A stretch of 7,829 bases of DNA from Alphaproteobacteria bacterium (GCA_016764135.1 JAESSL010000435.1:1-7829), one strand, 5' to 3'; counted from the first letter of the stretch, positions 1 through 6,149 are shown. Notes: a model not told the origin generated them from the sequence alone. Program-made: numbers and translations.

Positions 1-706
1 GGTCCGCCGCCTTGGTGAACTGAAGCAACTGATTTTCAATATCCGCGACGGGCAGCCCCTTCGAATGGAGCAGCCCAAATTTGTCATCGCTAATCTGGGC
101 GGCGGCATCGCCACCGGCGGACACCGCGTTTAGAAAAGCGCCAAAACGTTGCTGCAAAACCAACCACTCATCATGGGACAACCGACCTTGAAGCTCAGGC
201 AGCCCGGTGAGGCCAATAAAGGTGAGTTCTTCATCCGAATTCGAGTTCGCAAGTCGCGCTTCCACCGCTGCTTCAAAGCTTTCGGCATTCATCAATCCAG
301 ATTGAGTATCTGCGTTGGAATTTTGGGATTTCTGGTCCGGGGATGACGCGAATTTGGCGGTAATTAAACAATTTTCCCCAAGATCGGGGACATTGTATCC
401 ATTGAGCGTTATGACAGTTTCAACGCCGTCAGGTAGTCGAAAATGAGTGGGAACATTCCGGAATCGTTGCCCGTTTAACGCCAGCTTCAACAAGGTGTGA
501 ATAAGCGTCGCTTCTTCGGGCGTGGCGAGCGCATCGACATTTTTTCCAACAAGCGCGCTGGCGCCGAAGCCAAACAAGCTTTTGGTTGCGCCCGTCGCAA
601 AGGCGATCTCGCCATCCGGCTGAACTTCAAGCAATGCGTCCGCCGTGCAAAAAGCGAACGCCATATAACGAGCCAGTTCACGGTTTATGTTGGATGACGC
701 TGGCAC
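1..706 (-). CDS. PAS / degenerate GGDEF signalling protein, N-terminal part (probable EAL-family protein)
   Basis: An uninterrupted minus-strand frame runs from a GTG at 706 to the window edge, giving 235 residues with the C-terminus missing. Residues about 12-118 read like a PAS domain (TADALLEVQPDGEI, then ALVGKNVDALATPEE). A Ser/Asn/Gln-rich linker follows at about 121-136. Residues about 138-235 resemble a degenerate GGDEF domain (LMNAESFEAAVEARL, then AAQISDDKFGLLH) with no GGDEF signature, so no cyclase activity is expected from this part. In alphaproteobacteria this arrangement usually precedes an EAL phosphodiesterase domain, which would lie outside the window; that is inference. I see no signal peptide or membrane segment, so it is probably cytosolic. 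An in-frame TGA at 713-715 leaves GTG 706 as the first good start, behind a weak GAGAG; the ATG at 664 is the alternative but would remove the start of the PAS domain. The coding frame is clear; the family assignment is moderate. Confidence 0.7.
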   Translation of the reverse strand, partial: MPASSNINRELARYMAFAFCTADALLEVQPDGEIAFATGATKSLFGFGASALVGKNVDALATPEEATLIHTLLKLALNGQRFRNVPTHFRLPDGVETVITLNGYNVPDLGENCLITAKFASSPDQKSQNSNADTQSGLMNAESFEAAVEARLANSNSDEELTFIGLTGLPELQGRLSHDEWLVLQQRFGAFLNAVSAGGDAAAQISDDKFGLLHSKGLPVADIENQLLQFTKAAD

Positions 707-739
707 AAACTCTCAACCATATAAGTAAAAGGTAAAATA

Positions 740-756
740 GTAAGGTCGACCCTTAC
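740..756. promoter_or_regulatory. Near-perfect palindrome, operator-like
   Basis: GTAAGG (740-745) and CCTTAC (751-756) flank TCGA plus one extra C. The dyad has 6-bp arms and lies just downstream of the candidate -10 box for the PAS-domain gene, where a repressor would block transcription. No T-tract follows on either strand, so a terminator is less likely. The function is inferred. Confidence 0.4.
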
Positions 757-764
757 ATAAATTT

Positions 765-794
765 ATATAACTTAATATACCATATTTTTGACAA
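765..794 (-). promoter_or_regulatory. Candidate sigma70-type promoter for the PAS-domain gene
   Basis: Read on the minus strand, TTGTCA (794-789) is followed after 18 nt by TTATAT (770-765), in very AT-rich DNA upstream of the GTG at 706. A start site near 758 would give a leader of about 50 nt. AT-rich DNA yields such matches by chance, so this is a suggestion only. Confidence 0.35.
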
Positions 795-806
795 CAGCCG
801 TATCCA

Positions 807-863
807 GGCGAAAATATTGCAAAACTGAACAATACGCAGATGCGACTGGCCTGCATTTTCGCC
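807..863. repeat. Inverted repeat downstream of gatB
   Basis: Perfect 9-bp arms GGCGAAAAT (807-815) and ATTTTCGCC (855-863) are separated by 39 nt. Three more pairs (GCA with TGC) can be added with a 3-nt bulge, and a small CGCA/TGCG hairpin (835-844) lies inside. It starts 27 nt past the gatB stop and could fold at the 3' end of the gatCAB mRNA. No T-run follows on the minus strand, so it is not a canonical intrinsic terminator. Confidence 0.4.
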
Positions 864-889
864 GCCACTGCCGCCGCCGCTATCGTTGT

Positions 890-2344
890 TTAAGCTGACA
901 ACATTTCCCGCAATAATTTATTCACCATCCCGGGATTCGCCTTGCCTTGGCTCGCCTTCATGACTTGCCCCATGAACCATCCGACCAGTTTATCATTTCC
1001 ACCGCGATAGTCGGCGACCTTGTCTGGATTATCGTCGATCACCGACTGCACTTGTCCCCTGATCGCACCCTCATCCGTAACCTGTCTGAGGCCCTTTTTC
1101 TCGACAATCGCCTTGGCGCCCTCCCCGCTTTCAAACATTTCGGAGAAAACATCCTTCGCGATGCGGCCGGATATGGTCTGATCCGAAATCAAATCGATCA
1201 ATTCCCCAAGCGCTTCAGCACTCACGGGCGATGCAGAAACGGGGATCGTCAGCTTGTTCAACCGTCCAAACAGATCTGAGATCACCCAGTTCGCCGCCAG
1301 TTTGGAATCTCGTCCGGCCGCCACCGTCTCGAAATAATCCGCCGTATCGCGCTCCGATACCAGAACGCTGGCGTCATAAGGCGATAGCGCATAAGCCGTT
1401 ACAAAGCGCTCTTTCCGCGCGTCTGGCAGTTCCGGCAAGGTGGCTTTCATCCGCGCGACAAACTCTTCGCTCAAATCGATGGGCAGCAGATCGGGATCCG
1501 GAAAATACCGATAATCATGCGCTTCCTCTTTTGAGCGCATCGAACGGGTCTCGCCTTTCGCCGTATCGTAAAGGCGCGTCTCCTGCGCGATTTTGCCGCC
1601 GTCTTCGAGGATTTCAACCTGGCGCACCGCTTCATGGTCAATCGCCTGACGCAAATACCGGAAGGAATTCAGGTTCTTGATTTCACACCGCGTCCCCAGC
1701 GCCTCGCCGGGCCGACGCACAGACACATTAGCGTCGCACCGCAACGACCCCTCCTGCATGTTACCATCACAGGTGTCGATATAACGAAGAATGGAGCGCA
1801 CTTTCGTCGCATATTCGACGGCTTCCTCAGACGACCGCATATCCGGCTTGGAAACAATTTCCATCAGGGTGATGCCGGAGCGATTCAGGTCGATATAGGT
1901 TTTTGTCGGGTGCTGATCATGGAGCGATTTTCCCGCGTCCTGTTCAAGATGCAACCGCTCGATCCCGACAGTAACCACTTCACCATCCGCCAGATCAATT
2001 TCAAGCTCGCCTTCGCCGACAATGGGCGATTCAAATTGCGAGATCTGGTAGCCCTGCGGCAAATCCGGATAGAAATAATTTTTCCGCGCAAAAACCGAAT
2101 GCAAATTGATCTTCGAATTGAGCGCCAACCCGGATCGGACCGCCTGGCGAACGCTTTCTTCGTTGAGCACCGGCAGCATGCCCGGCATCGCCGCATCAAC
2201 TAGGCTGACCTGCGTGTTGGGCTCAGCGCCAAAAGCCGTGGAGGCGCCGGAAAACAACTTTGCTTTGGTGATGCTCTGAGCGTGAATTTCCAGACCAATA
2301 ACGATTTCCCAATCACCGGTTCGGCCTTTTAACAACTTCGACAT
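890..2344 (-). CDS. gatB: Asp-tRNA(Asn)/Glu-tRNA(Gln) amidotransferase subunit B
   Basis: GatB binds the mischarged tRNA and carries the kinase-like site that activates Glu or Asp on the tRNA with ATP, so that ammonia from GatA can convert it to Gln or Asn. The protein is cytosolic and has 484 residues, normal for the family. Recognisable stretches in order are WEIVIGLEIHAQ (12-23), FYPDLPQGYQISQFE (91-105), LEQDAGKSLHD (133-143), DLNRSGITLMEIVSKPD (152-168), DGNMQEGSLRCDANVS (193-208), EIKNLNSF (221-228) and HDYRYFPDPDLLP (276-288). The C-terminal part (about 335-484) is the helical, YqeY-like tRNA-binding tail, ending GMVNKLLREML. It is the last gene of gatCAB: its ATG lies 1 nt after the gatA stop, with an AGAGG ribosome site inside the end of gatA, so translational coupling is likely. 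I see no defect. Confidence 0.97.
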   Translation of the reverse strand: MSKLLKGRTGDWEIVIGLEIHAQSITKAKLFSGASTAFGAEPNTQVSLVDAAMPGMLPVLNEESVRQAVRSGLALNSKINLHSVFARKNYFYPDLPQGYQISQFESPIVGEGELEIDLADGEVVTVGIERLHLEQDAGKSLHDQHPTKTYIDLNRSGITLMEIVSKPDMRSSEEAVEYATKVRSILRYIDTCDGNMQEGSLRCDANVSVRRPGEALGTRCEIKNLNSFRYLRQAIDHEAVRQVEILEDGGKIAQETRLYDTAKGETRSMRSKEEAHDYRYFPDPDLLPIDLSEEFVARMKATLPELPDARKERFVTAYALSPYDASVLVSERDTADYFETVAAGRDSKLAANWVISDLFGRLNKLTIPVSASPVSAEALGELIDLISDQTISGRIAKDVFSEMFESGEGAKAIVEKKGLRQVTDEGAIRGQVQSVIDDNPDKVADYRGGNDKLVGWFMGQVMKASQGKANPGMVNKLLREMLSA

Positions 2345-2345
2345 A

Positions 2346-3821
2346 CTAGGCCTCTCCCGTCATCGGATGCGCGGTAAACGCCGCTTCGCGCTCCATCACG
2401 CCCGCCACGCGGAACATGGTTTCTTCATCAAAGGGGCGACCGATGATCTGAAGCCCCAGAGGCAACCCGTCCGATGACAATCCAGCAGGCACCGAAATCG
2501 CCGGCAATCCCGCCAGAGACGCCGGCACTGTAAACACATCGTTCAGATACATCGCAATCGGATCGTCCATTTTTTCGCCCTGTGCAAAGGCCGCGCTGGG
2601 CGCCGTTGGCGTCAACACCACATCCACCGTTTCCCAGGCGTCATGAAAATCCTGCGCGATGCGCGCGCGGACTTTTTGCGCTTTCAGGTAGTAGGCGTCG
2701 TAATACCCCGCCGACAAAACATAGGCGCCGATCATCAACCGTCGCTTGACCTCGGCGCCGAAACCCTCGCTTCGCGTGTTCGCGTACATGTCCTGAAGTG
2801 AATCACCCTCAACCCGCAAGCCGTAGCGGACCCCGTCATACCGGGCCAGGTTGGAAGACGCCTCCGCCGGCGCGATGATATAATAAGCAGGCAAGGCGTA
2901 TTTTGTATGCGGCAAGCTGATATCAACGATTTGCGCGCCCGCGTCTTTTAACCAGTCAACGCCGCGACGCCACAACTCGCCAATTTCACCAGGCATTCCG
3001 TCAACAACATATTCTTTGGGAACGCCAACCCGCAGTCCTTTGATATCCCCGGTCAACGCGGCTTCAAAGTCCGGAACGGACTCGTTCACGCTGGTCGAAT
3101 CCTTCGGGTCATGTCCCGCCATCGCGCCGAGCATGATGGCGGCGTCTTGCACTGTTCGCGTCAAGGGACCGGCTTGATCCAATGAGGACGCAAACGCAAT
3201 GACGCCCCAGCGGGAACACCGCCCATAGGTCGGTTTCATTCCGACAACGCCACAAAAAGCGCCCGGCTGTCGAATGGAGCCGCCAGTATCCGTGCCTGTT
3301 GCGCCCATGGCCATCCGTGCGGCGACCGCCGCCGCCGATCCGCCAGAAGACCCACCCGGCACCAGCTTGGCGCCATCGTCGCCAGCGCGCCACGGATTGG
3401 TTACTGGCCCGTCATAGCTCGACATGTTCGACGACCCCATGGCGAACTCATCCATATTGGTTTTGCCGAGCATGACCGCGCCAGCGTCCCACAAATTCGT
3501 CGTCACCGTTGATTCATAAGGCGGTGTAAAGCCGTCCAGAATGTGACTGCACGCGGTGGCGCGGACGCCCTCGGTGCAGAACAGATCCTTCACCGCAATG
3601 GGAATGCCCTCCATCGCGCCGAGATCCGCACCACGGGCGCGCCGGACATCCGACGCGGCCGCCATGTCCTGCGCTTTTTCGGCTGTTTCACAAACAAAGG
3701 CGTTCAGGTCGCGCGTATTCTCCATCGCCGACAGGTTCGCCGCCGTCAGCTCGACGCTCGTGAATTCGCCCGCCGCCAACCCATCGCGGGCGGCGGCGAT
3801 GGTCAATTCCGTCAACTTCAT
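2346..3821 (-). CDS. gatA: Asp-tRNA(Asn)/Glu-tRNA(Gln) amidotransferase subunit A (glutaminase, amidase signature family)
   Basis: GatA hydrolyses glutamine and passes the ammonia to GatB for amidation of mischarged tRNA. The protein has 491 residues, full length for the family. The amidase-signature triad is visible: Lys78 in GIPIAVKDLF, Ser158 in PGGSSGGSAAAVAA, and the nucleophile Ser182 in TGTDTGGSIRQP. The Ser-Ser spacing of 24 matches the family as I know it. A short extra loop (about 145-153, RAGDDGAKL) before PGGSSGG is, from memory, typical of alphaproteobacterial GatA. The start ATG overlaps the gatC stop by one base (TAATG) and has AAGGTG 8 nt upstream inside gatC. The gene is the middle member of the operon, and the tight junctions fit the fixed stoichiometry of the GatCAB complex. 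All key residues are present. Confidence 0.97.
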   Translation of the reverse strand: MKLTELTIAAARDGLAAGEFTSVELTAANLSAMENTRDLNAFVCETAEKAQDMAAASDVRRARGADLGAMEGIPIAVKDLFCTEGVRATACSHILDGFTPPYESTVTTNLWDAGAVMLGKTNMDEFAMGSSNMSSYDGPVTNPWRAGDDGAKLVPGGSSGGSAAAVAARMAMGATGTDTGGSIRQPGAFCGVVGMKPTYGRCSRWGVIAFASSLDQAGPLTRTVQDAAIMLGAMAGHDPKDSTSVNESVPDFEAALTGDIKGLRVGVPKEYVVDGMPGEIGELWRRGVDWLKDAGAQIVDISLPHTKYALPAYYIIAPAEASSNLARYDGVRYGLRVEGDSLQDMYANTRSEGFGAEVKRRLMIGAYVLSAGYYDAYYLKAQKVRARIAQDFHDAWETVDVVLTPTAPSAAFAQGEKMDDPIAMYLNDVFTVPASLAGLPAISVPAGLSSDGLPLGLQIIGRPFDEETMFRVAGVMEREAAFTAHPMTGEA

Positions 3822-4108
3822 TAGTCAATCACCTTGGGAACCACGAAAAACCCGTTCGCATTTTCTGGCGCGTTGGCGAGCGCGCGTTCCGCGTCACCGC
3901 CATCATTCACGACATCCGCGCGTAATTCAGGCCTGAAATCAGAGACCGACGTCATGGGCTCAACCCCGTCGGTGTCAACCTCGTCCAGTTGCTCGATCCA
4001 GCCCAGAATATTGTTAAGCTCGCCCGCCATGGTTTCAAGGTCCGCCTCGGGCACCTTGATCCGCGCCAACATGGCGATTCGTCGAACCGTATCCTTGTCC
4101 AGCGACAT
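3821..4108 (-). CDS. gatC: Asp-tRNA(Asn)/Glu-tRNA(Gln) amidotransferase subunit C
   Basis: GatC is the small clamp subunit that wraps GatA and GatB and stabilises the complex. The 95-residue product has the family layout: an N-terminal helix (DKDTVRRIAMLARIKV), the ELNNILGWIEQLDEVDTDGVEPM segment split across residues 30-52, and the C-terminal FFVVPKVID. It is the first gene of the operon. Its ATG has AAGGAG at 4125-4120, with a rather long gap of 11 nt. It is divergent from ruvX, with 136 nt between the two starts; that spacer holds the hairpin cluster described separately and must also hold the promoters, although I could not pick a convincing one for gatC. Confidence 0.96.
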   Translation of the reverse strand: MSLDKDTVRRIAMLARIKVPEADLETMAGELNNILGWIEQLDEVDTDGVEPMTSVSDFRPELRADVVNDGGDAERALANAPENANGFFVVPKVID

Positions 4109-4133
4109 CGTCGGTTGCGCTCCTTATCTTTAT

Positions 4134-4192
4134 GGTGATATGCGGCGCGGAACCTATCACCGGGCAAGAAACCCGGCAAGTACAGCCTTGCC
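4134..4192. repeat. Three consecutive hairpins in the gatC-ruvX divergent spacer
   Basis: Three perfect inverted repeats lie end to end. GGTGATA (4134-4140) pairs with TATCACC (4155-4161). CCGGG (4160-4164) pairs with CCCGG (4172-4176). GGCAAG (4175-4180) pairs with CTTGCC (4187-4192). Neighbours share only 2 bases at their ends, so all three could nearly coexist. In the gatC direction the last hairpin ends 9 nt before the AAGGAG ribosome site, so these could be leader RNA structures if transcription starts beyond 4192; otherwise they may be protein-binding dyads. The symmetry is seen directly; the role is inferred. Confidence 0.45.
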
Positions 4193-4244
4193 AGGATACG
4201 GCCTCCTGATAAGCTTTTTGTAATTTTTCGAAAGGGCCCCTCAA

Positions 4245-4715
4245 TTGCCGGTTTGCGCCATCGAAGACCTGAAAGACAATCTTCCCCGCGGCGCGCGTCT
4301 CTGCGCCCTGGATCTGGGTGAAAAAACCGTCGGCCTCGCGCTGTCCGATTCCGGGTTGATCGTCGCCAGCCCCTTCGAGACCCTGAGGCGCCTCAAGTTC
4401 ACTCAAACCGCACTTGAACTCGAGGCGATCATCGAGGCGCATAATGTCGGCGGTCTGGTCTTGGGCTTGCCGCTGAACATGGACGGCACCGAAGGACGGC
4501 GCTGCCAGTCCACCCGTCAATTCGCCGCGAACCTGATGCAACATGGCGTTACCGCGCCAATTGTGTTTTGGGACGAACGGCTATCCACCGTGGCGGTCGA
4601 GCGCGTATTGATCGACGAGGCCGATTTATCACGAGCGCGACGCAGCGAAGTGGTCGATAAGTTGGCCGCCACCTATATCCTGCAGGGCGCACTGGACCGT
4701 TTACGTAATTTGTAA
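4245..4715 (+). CDS. ruvX: RuvX/YqgF family pre-16S rRNA nuclease
   Basis: This is an RNase H-fold protein of the YqgF family, which in bacteria helps trim the 5' end of pre-16S rRNA; an older label is putative Holliday junction resolvase. The product has 156 residues, near family length. Motifs are ALDLGEKTVGLALSD with Asp23, LGLPLNMDGTEG (73-84), FWDERLST with Glu111 (108-115), and VDKLAATYILQGAL with Asp138 (137-150). These acidic residues are the expected catalytic set. The start is TTG: an in-frame TAA at 4221-4223 leaves TTG 4245 as the only plausible start upstream of the conserved motif, with GAAAGGG about 8 nt before it. It is divergent from gatCAB and convergent with the VOC gene, with 35 nt and no clear terminator between. 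A weak promoter match (TTGCCA 4188-4193, 16 nt, TAAGCT 4210-4215) lies upstream. Confidence 0.94.
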   Translation: MPVCAIEDLKDNLPRGARLCALDLGEKTVGLALSDSGLIVASPFETLRRLKFTQTALELEAIIEAHNVGGLVLGLPLNMDGTEGRRCQSTRQFAANLMQHGVTAPIVFWDERLSTVAVERVLIDEADLSRARRSEVVDKLAATYILQGALDRLRNL

Positions 4716-4750
4716 CGAGCCCTGATTACACCTGACGCCCAGTCCGGCAT

Positions 4751-5215
4751 TCAGATCACCGAACGCGCTTTTTCAATAAACTCCACCGTAACGCCGTCCT
4801 CGTCGCGGAGATACGCCACGCGCGCCCCTGTGTTTGGCCCCTTATCGATGACGACAGGCGCGCCCAGCGGCGCGAACCCGTGGGCCGCTGATGTGGTTAT
4901 CGCTGCGTCAATGTCATCCACGTCATACGCCAAATGCGCATACCCAGTATCGCAGGGGCGCGAGATAACTTTTCCCCGATCCGCCGGCGCCAGATATTCG
5001 ATCAACTCAACCCGGTGCCCGCCCGGCCCTTCGACATAAGCGACCACAATATCGGCGCCCTCGACGCCCGTAATCTTTTGGATCGGCGCAGAATCGCGGG
5101 GCGCCTTGGAGAGAACGGCGAAGCCCAGCGCCTCGCTAAAAAAGGCGACCGTCCGATCCAGATTGGACACTGTAAAGCTCGTATGATTTGCGCCAAGAAC
5201 TGTAAATCCACGCAT
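4751..5215 (-). CDS. Glyoxalase/VOC-superfamily protein (lactoylglutathione lyase-like)
   Basis: A 154-residue protein with the two beta-alpha-beta-beta-beta modules of the vicinal-oxygen-chelate fold. Module 1 is residues about 6-75 (NHTSFTVSNLDRTVAFFSEALGF, then HRVELIEYL); module 2 is about 91-148 (YAHLAYDVDDIDAA, then YLRDEDGVTVEFIEK). The four usual metal-ligand positions appear filled by His11, Glu70, His94 and Glu145, so a divalent-metal enzyme is likely. The substrate cannot be told from the sequence: glyoxalase I, methylmalonyl-CoA epimerase and dioxygenase-like members share this layout. No signal peptide is visible, so it should be cytosolic. An in-frame stop (TAG, 5224-5222) just upstream fixes ATG 5215; GGGAGG lies upstream at a long distance (13 nt) and TAGGG closer. 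It is divergent from mlaA, sharing a 103-nt spacer. Confidence 0.88.
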   Translation of the reverse strand: MRGFTVLGANHTSFTVSNLDRTVAFFSEALGFAVLSKAPRDSAPIQKITGVEGADIVVAYVEGPGGHRVELIEYLAPADRGKVISRPCDTGYAHLAYDVDDIDAAITTSAAHGFAPLGAPVVIDKGPNTGARVAYLRDEDGVTVEFIEKARSVI

Positions 5216-5257
5216 GCGACCCTATAATCCTCCCAAAGCCAGTTATCGTCATATCCG

Positions 5258-5286
5258 TTGCAGCCGAATCGTATTCGGAGGATAAT
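5258..5286 (+). promoter_or_regulatory. Predicted promoter for mlaA
   Basis: TTGCAG (5258-5263), a 17-nt spacer, and GATAAT (5281-5286), which matches the -10 consensus at five of six bases. A start site would fall near 5293, giving a leader of about 26 nt to the ATG at 5319. Spacing, -10 quality and location agree, so this is the best promoter in the window. Confidence 0.6.
5264..5278. promoter_or_regulatory. Perfect dyad inside the mlaA promoter spacer (operator candidate)
   Basis: CCGAAT (5264-5269), CGT, ATTCGG (5273-5278): a perfect 6+3+6 inverted repeat that fills almost all of the 17-nt gap between the -35 and -10 boxes. A dimeric regulator bound here would exclude RNA polymerase. It could also affect the divergent VOC gene. 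The regulator is unknown. Confidence 0.5.
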
Positions 5287-5303
5287 ACTGCGTAATGTCT
5301 GAA

Positions 5304-5310
5304 AAGGGAG
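5304..5310 (+). promoter_or_regulatory. Ribosome binding site that sets the mlaA start
   Basis: AAGGGAG ends 8 nt before ATG 5319, an ideal spacing. The upstream in-frame ATG at 5295 sits at or next to the predicted transcription start, and its nearest GGAGG (5277-5281) lies within the predicted promoter. This favours 5319. Confidence 0.7.
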
Positions 5311-5318
5311 TGATTTCC

Positions 5319-6050
5319 ATGGGCGAGATTGATTTTAAACATCTTTTTCAATTGATACGTCCTGCAATGTTGGGCCTGGGTCTGGCGCTTGTAATTTCAG
5401 CGCCCGCGTTTGCCGACGACGAAAAATCCGGCGACAATGACCCGCTCGAAGGATTGAATCGCTTTACCTCCGGCTTCAATACATTGCTGCGTAACGCCAT
5501 CATCGACCCTATGGTCGATCTCTATCAATTCGTCACGCCGGATCCCCTTGAAAACGTTATCTCCAACGCGGCGTCCAATCTGTCTGAACCCCTGACGATT
5601 GGCAGCTCCCTGTTGCAGGGCGACACCGAAAATGCCGGGATAGCGACCCAGCGATTTTTGATAAACACCACCCTGGGCGTAGCGGGGCTAGGCGACCCGG
5701 CGACCGATATGGGGCTGGAACAACGCCGTGAAGACCTGGGACAAGCCATGGGCGCCAACGGCGTGGCGCCGGGACCACACCTTGTCTTACCGATTCTGGG
5801 CCCCAGCAACTTTCGAGATGCGGCGGGCGATATCCTGACAGGCATTCTCTCGCCCATGCCGTTGGCCGGAACCGTCGCCACGGGTGCGGTCGGGTATTCC
5901 AACAATCAAGACGCCTTGAATTCCGTCGGCGCCACCGCCATCGACCGATATGTCGCGGAACGCGAGGCCTATGAACAAAACCGAGAATATAAAGTTCAGA
6001 ATGGCGAGATCGCTGGCCCGCTCTTCGATGAAGATCCACCGAAAAAGTAG
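5319..6050 (+). CDS. mlaA: MlaA (VacJ) family outer-membrane lipid-asymmetry protein
   Basis: MlaA sits in the outer membrane and removes misplaced phospholipids from the outer leaflet, passing them to periplasmic MlaC for return to the inner membrane. From ATG 5319 the product has 243 residues. Residues 1-32 form a signal peptide: a charged start, a hydrophobic core (about 15-28), and APAFA before DDE, a type I peptidase site. The MlaA domain follows, with DPLEGLNR (41-48), the RFLINTTLGVAGLGDPA segment, and the acidic C-terminal tail FDEDPPKK. No cysteine occurs anywhere, so the lipobox typical of this family in E. coli is absent. No mlaB-F genes are in the window. An in-frame ATG at 5295 would add 8 residues, but promoter and ribosome-site positions favour 5319. 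The family call is strong. Dedicated regulation by the upstream dyad is possible. Confidence 0.92.
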   Translation: MGEIDFKHLFQLIRPAMLGLGLALVISAPAFADDEKSGDNDPLEGLNRFTSGFNTLLRNAIIDPMVDLYQFVTPDPLENVISNAASNLSEPLTIGSSLLQGDTENAGIATQRFLINTTLGVAGLGDPATDMGLEQRREDLGQAMGANGVAPGPHLVLPILGPSNFRDAAGDILTGILSPMPLAGTVATGAVGYSNNQDALNSVGATAIDRYVAEREAYEQNREYKVQNGEIAGPLFDEDPPKK

Positions 6051-6061
6051 CTTTAAAAGTA

Positions 6062-6080
6062 AGTTTGCGACCCGCAAACT
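6062..6080. repeat. Hairpin competing with the mlaA terminator stem
   Basis: AGTTTGCG (6062-6069) pairs with CGCAAACT (6073-6080) around a 3-nt loop, a perfect 8-bp stem. It uses bases 6068-6076 and 6080, which the terminator stem also needs, so only one of the two can form at a time. This could be a plain alternative fold or an antiterminator-like device. Confidence 0.45.
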
Positions 6081-6099
6081 GCGGCGTCGATATTTTTTT
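6068..6099 (+). terminator. Probable intrinsic terminator after mlaA
   Basis: CGAC-CCGCA (6068-6076) pairs with TGCGG-(C)-GTCG (6080-6089): nine pairs, one bulged C at 6085 and an AAC loop. Seven T residues (6093-6099) begin 3 nt after the stem. It lies 18 nt past the mlaA stop, as expected for a terminator of that gene. Confidence 0.6.
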
Positions 6100-6110
6100 A
6101 CAGGGAAGGC

Positions 6111-6140
6111 TTGCGGTGGTGGGCGCACCCTCCGTATATT
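6111..6140 (+). promoter_or_regulatory. Predicted promoter for pyrB
   Basis: TTGCGG (6111-6116), an 18-nt spacer, and TATATT (6135-6140), five of six matches to the -10 consensus. A start site would fall at about 6147-6150, that is, on or next to the pyrB ATG at 6150. It lies just after the mlaA terminator, as an independent promoter should. Confidence 0.5.
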
Positions 6141-6149
6141 CCGGTTTTA

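Noticed and set aside
788..816. TTGACA on the plus strand as a promoter pointing into gatB
   Set aside because: The -35 box is perfect, but no good -10 sequence lies at 16-18 nt, and no plus-strand gene follows.
861..880. GCC-rich stretch after the gatB stop as a repeat or terminator
   Set aside because: It is a short low-complexity run (GCC units) that cannot pair with itself and has no T-tract.
1634..2203. A 189-codon open frame on the plus strand within gatB
   Set aside because: It is antisense to strongly conserved gatB sequence and has no family resemblance; GC-rich coding DNA commonly leaves such open frames.
4035..4544. A 169-codon minus-strand frame across ruvX and the gatC upstream region
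   Set aside because: It is antisense to the conserved ruvX motifs and overlaps the start of gatC; the translation resembles no family I know.
4716..4750. Bidirectional terminator between the convergent ruvX and VOC genes
   Set aside because: I found no stem with a T-tract in these 35 nt; termination must occur elsewhere or depend on Rho.
5295..5318. Upstream ATG at 5295 as the mlaA start
   Set aside because: It lies at the predicted transcription start, has no well-placed ribosome site, and ATG 5319 has AAGGGAG at 8 nt.
5787..6128. Minus-strand frame over the mlaA 3' end and its terminator
   Set aside because: It is antisense to mlaA and crosses the hairpin region; the protein is Arg-rich, as expected of a shadow frame.
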